Assembly (NCBI GenBank): GCA_036745245.1
Contig: DAIOGN010000009.1
Location: 1-42,879, forward strand
Direction: 5' to 3'
Source of the DNA: DAIOGN01 sp036745245
GTDB taxonomy: Bacteria > Zixibacteria > MSB-5A5 > JAUVRN01
Length of the DNA stretch: 42,879 bases
Notes under the pieces: model-generated
What the model was told of the DNA's origin: nothing
The model's input: only the letters and a program-made list of their open reading frames with translations
The model's database searches: none
Program-made: the position numbers and the translations under genes
Shown: piece after piece, positions 40,436 through 42,879 of the stretch
Numbering within the stretch: the stretch's first letter is position 1
How the letters are laid out: the number at the start of each line of letters is the position of its first letter

Positions 40436-42442
40436 ATGTTGCTGAAAAGTCTATCAATGTGTCTGACCGTGGGCATCCTGTCACTCAGTGTGGGGCTTCA
40501 TGAGATCCAGGCAAATAACACGTATCAGTGCGAGGGGAAGTTCAGGGCGGGCTACGAAGGTTCGAAAGCGGTCGACGGGGATTGGATGACTTCAGCCGTA
40601 CCCGATGCGTACAATGACACCATGGCCGTCATTGAGAATCATGCCGTGCCGTTAGGTGCCAGCGCTGCGAAGTGGCGGTTCAAGGTGCTGAGAAACACTG
40701 CGGATATAGAGATCAAGGCGTACTACTGGAATCATGTCACCAGCGCTTGGAGCCTCCTATACGAAGTGCCGGAGTCACTGGACTACACGACGTATACGGT
40801 AGATGTTCCCGATAGTGGACTGCTCTCATCTCCCTTGAGAACGAGGATGTGGGTGAAGAACGCCGGTGCCATGTCGGGCGAATACTTTGAGGGAGTGGTT
40901 GACTGGATGTATGGCGAACCCGGTTATGCCTGCGAGGGAGTCTTCAGGGCAGATCATGAATGCTGGAGAGCGATCGACGGGGATTGGATGACTTCAGCCG
41001 TACCCGATGCATACAATGACACCGTGGCTTTAATAGAGGACCACGCCATACCGATCGGTGTCAGCGCTGCGAAGTGGCGATTCAAGGTGTTGAGGAATAC
41101 GACTGACATAGAGATCAAGGCTCACTATTGGAATTATGTGACCAGCGCATGGAGCCTGATGTACGAAGTGCCGGAGTCTCTGGACTACACGACATACACG
41201 GTCAATGTTCCCGACAGCGGCTTACTTTCGTCCCCTTTGAGAACTAGGATGTGGGTGAAGAACGCCGGCGCCATGTCGGGTGAGTACTTCGAGGGAGTCG
41301 TTGACTGGGTTTATTCCAGCCCAATCTATAGCTGTGAAGGGACGTTTAGGCCGGGCTATGAGTGCCCGAAGGCGGCTGATGGCGACTGGATGACTTCGGC
41401 GGTTCCCGATGCGTACGGTGACAGCATCGCGGTGATCGAGGAGCATCCCATACCTTTGGGAGTTGGTTCGGCGGCGTGGAACTTCAAAGTGTTGCGAAAT
41501 ACCACAGGCATTGAGATTCGTGCCTATTACTGGGACTACGTGACGAGCCAATGGACAGAGTTTTTCAATGTTCCGGAGTCTCTCGACTACGTCACGTACA
41601 CAGTGCCAGTTCCAGCTAACGGCTTACTTTCCTCGCTCTTCCGGACGAAGATGCAGGTGAAGAACGCGACCTTCCCTCTAATGTCGGGAGAATATTTCGA
41701 GGGAGCGGTTGACTGGATCTATGCGGAGCCCAGTTTTGCCTGCGAAGGCAGCTTCAGGGCGGGCTATGAATGCTCGAATGCGGTCGACGGGAATTGGATG
41801 ACATCGGCTGTACCGGACGCGTACAATGACACAGTGGCTGTGATTGAAGAGTATCTTGTACCCTTCGGCACGTGTCGTGCGACGTGGCAGTTTAAGGTGC
41901 TGAGGAACACAACTGAAATAGAGATCAAAGCGTATTATTGGAATTATGAGACCAGCGTATGGAGCCTCCTTTACGAAGTGCCGGAGTCTCTCGACTACAT
42001 GATATATACGGTCAATGTTCCCGATAGCGGACTGGTGTCAACTCCCCTGCGAACGAGGATGTGGGTGAAAAACGCAGGCGCCATGTCGGGCGATTACTTT
42101 GAGGGAGTGGTTGACTGGAGCTATGACGGCGATGCAGATGGCTTAGATGACCCTTGTGACAACTGTCCACACGTGCCCAATCCGAACCAGCTGATCACGG
42201 TCGCCCTGACTGGCGACATCAATCTCAGCGGCACGTACACGTCAGCCGACGTGATTCTGCTGGTGAACTATGTGTTCAAGGGCGGAGCTGCGCCGGTGCC
42301 GTGCGCGGCCAACGGTGATATCAACTGCTCCGGAAGCGTCACCTCGGCAGACATCATTGTCCTGGTGAATCACGTCTTCAAGGGTGGCCCCCGTCCGTGC
42401 AACATTTGTACGGCGACTGGCTTAGGCTGGAGCTGCCCCTGA
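40436..42442 (+). CDS. Exported protein: four long repeats, TSP3 linker, dockerin-like pair
   Basis: 668 residues from the ATG at 40436, with AAGGAG 8 bases upstream. A signal peptide (LSMCLTVGILSLSVGLHEIQ) is followed by four copies of a 134-136-residue unit (see the repeat entry) starting at residue 32. A short TSP3 piece (DGDADGLDDPCDNCPHVPNP) and two dockerin-like repeats (GDINLSGTYTSADVILLVNY; INCSGSVTSADIIVLVNHVF) end the chain. Each unit has SAVPDAYxD, AYYWxxxTSxW and YFEGxVDW lines; its beta-strand pattern suggests a jelly-roll or carbohydrate-binding type module, which I cannot name. The order matches the remnant at 10086. Probably extracellular. Confidence 0.88.
   Translation: MLLKSLSMCLTVGILSLSVGLHEIQANNTYQCEGKFRAGYEGSKAVDGDWMTSAVPDAYNDTMAVIENHAVPLGASAAKWRFKVLRNTADIEIKAYYWNHVTSAWSLLYEVPESLDYTTYTVDVPDSGLLSSPLRTRMWVKNAGAMSGEYFEGVVDWMYGEPGYACEGVFRADHECWRAIDGDWMTSAVPDAYNDTVALIEDHAIPIGVSAAKWRFKVLRNTTDIEIKAHYWNYVTSAWSLMYEVPESLDYTTYTVNVPDSGLLSSPLRTRMWVKNAGAMSGEYFEGVVDWVYSSPIYSCEGTFRPGYECPKAADGDWMTSAVPDAYGDSIAVIEEHPIPLGVGSAAWNFKVLRNTTGIEIRAYYWDYVTSQWTEFFNVPESLDYVTYTVPVPANGLLSSLFRTKMQVKNATFPLMSGEYFEGAVDWIYAEPSFACEGSFRAGYECSNAVDGNWMTSAVPDAYNDTVAVIEEYLVPFGTCRATWQFKVLRNTTEIEIKAYYWNYETSVWSLLYEVPESLDYMIYTVNVPDSGLVSTPLRTRMWVKNAGAMSGDYFEGVVDWSYDGDADGLDDPCDNCPHVPNPNQLITVALTGDINLSGTYTSADVILLVNYVFKGGAAPVPCAANGDINCSGSVTSADIIVLVNHVFKGGPRPCNICTATGLGWSCP
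40529..42124 (+). repeat. Four tandem in-gene repeats of about 402 bases
   Basis: Units begin at the Cys codons at 40529, 40931, 41333 and 41741, so the steps are 402, 402 and 408 bases. Units 1 and 2 share long identical tracts (for instance GGATTGGATGACTTCAGCCG in both, with the flanks also equal), and unit 4 is close to them. Unit 3 is the most different and has two extra codons (NATFPLMSG against NAGAMSG). This indicates recent duplication or gene conversion. Confidence 0.9.
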
Positions 42443-42544
42443 AGTCGTCCGCCTCTCAATGAGAGAAGTGCAGAGCGAGATTCGAATAAATTCGCTGATC
42501 TGCCGTGGGATCTCACCGAGCGCCCCGCGGCACCGGCGCGATCA

Positions 42545-42577
42545 GGGCGGGGAGGAATTCGAGGATTCTCCCCGCCC
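42545..42577 (+). terminator. Strong hairpin after the repeat-dockerin gene
   Basis: GGGCGGGGAG (42545-42554) pairs perfectly with CTCCCCGCCC (42568-42577) around 13 bases, about 100 bases after the stop. No T-run follows. It is very stable and likely ends or protects the transcript. Confidence 0.5.
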
Positions 42578-42672
42578 CGCCCGGGCGTTCCACTTGCGCT
42601 TCAATATCTCTAGCGCGGAGTTGCGAGGGTCCATGGCAAGTAGCTTGGTGTTAACTTAGTGCGATAGATCAT

Positions 42673-42879
42673 TCACAACCGCTGCAGATGGCGGGGCTCC
42701 GTACCGTGGACGACATCGCCGTCATGAACGTGCCCGACTACCTGGCGGAACCCTTCAAGATTCCACGCATGGGCGAGAAGTCGCTGGATCGGATGAAGCG
42801 ACGCGCCCGCGTGGTGCTGGCCGGACAGCCCGAGATCCGGCCGGGGTAATCGATTTCGGATGTGCCCATGAGGATCTAC
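42673..42879 (+). pseudogene. Middle part of a TM0106-family nuclease with a stop codon (runs off the window)
   Basis: The frame reads AGLRTVDDIAVMNVPDYLAE, PFKIPRMGEKSLDRMKRRAR, VVLAGQPEIRPG, then TAA (42847-42849), SISDVPMRIY. The last 60 bases match 29906-29968 closely (RPGYSFPDVPTEIY there), with TAT changed to TAA. The HhH-like TVDD...RMGEKSL part is exactly what the copy at 29448 lacks. No front is seen in the 230 bases after the dockerin gene. It is a second broken copy. Confidence 0.65.

Noticed and set aside
1..42879. CRISPR arrays, rRNA and tRNA genes
   Set aside because: No short regularly spaced repeats and no cloverleaf or rRNA-like conserved tracts were seen; the only tandem repeats are the four 402-base units at 40529-42124.

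Overview
The window looks like the genome of an uncultured, GC-rich, Gram-negative bacterium of the FCB type (Zixibacteria/Eisenbacteria/KSB1-like). The clues are exported proteins ending in paired dockerin-like repeats (GDVNxSGxxTSADIIxLVNxVFKGG), thrombospondin-type-3 repeats, one C-terminal FlgD-like/T9SS type A sorting domain (the YPNPFN signature), and Sec and lipoprotein signals. The phylum cannot be fixed from sequence alone. I saw no rRNA, tRNA or CRISPR array.

Layout. 0-1.3 kb: a sugar-type ABC importer (ATPase cut by the window edge, then its binding protein). 1.4-10.4 kb: exported proteins (IgGFc-binding-like plus dockerins, a large lipoprotein, a HAF-repeat/T9SS protein) around an ORF6N gene and a pRiA4b ORF-3 gene. 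10.4-19.6 kb: an accessory island with two HTH-MNT/HEPN loci, two AAA_14/DUF4143 ATPases, ORF6N genes and ORF6N stumps, a SEC-C protein, a DUF2335 pair, a ParDE-like pair with a dead toxin, and an HNH stump. 19.7-23.2 kb: a 1183-residue TSP3/cohesin-like/dockerin protein. 24.3-29.4 kb: HigBA, an IS21-like end, then a three-gene restriction-modification-like operon (C5 cytosine methyltransferase, HhH-GPD glycosylase, PDxK nuclease/STAND-like NTPase). 29.4-36 kb: broken TM0106 nuclease pieces, RhuM, another dockerin protein, BrnTA, DUF4160/DUF2442 and a Panacea pair. 36.1-40.2 kb: a three-gene operon (helical protein; zinc-finger protein; Lon-S16-like protease domain with a membrane segment). 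40.4-42.4 kb: a four-repeat dockerin protein. The window ends in another broken TM0106 piece.

How it fits together. The window alternates between exported dockerin proteins and a dense stack of toxin-antitoxin, defence and selfish modules, many decayed. In several toxin-antitoxin-like pairs the antitoxin side is intact while the toxin is broken: ParE by two nonsense codons, one HEPN by internal deletion, one HEPN by loss of its C-terminus, DUF4160 by loss of its front. Two AAA ATPase genes each sit just behind a same-strand ORF6N stump and a long palindrome, which suggests a small cassette that lands in ORF6N genes. The most interesting candidate systems are the methyltransferase-glycosylase-nuclease/NTPase operon, the ORF6N/AAA cassette pattern, and the zinc-finger/Lon-like operon.
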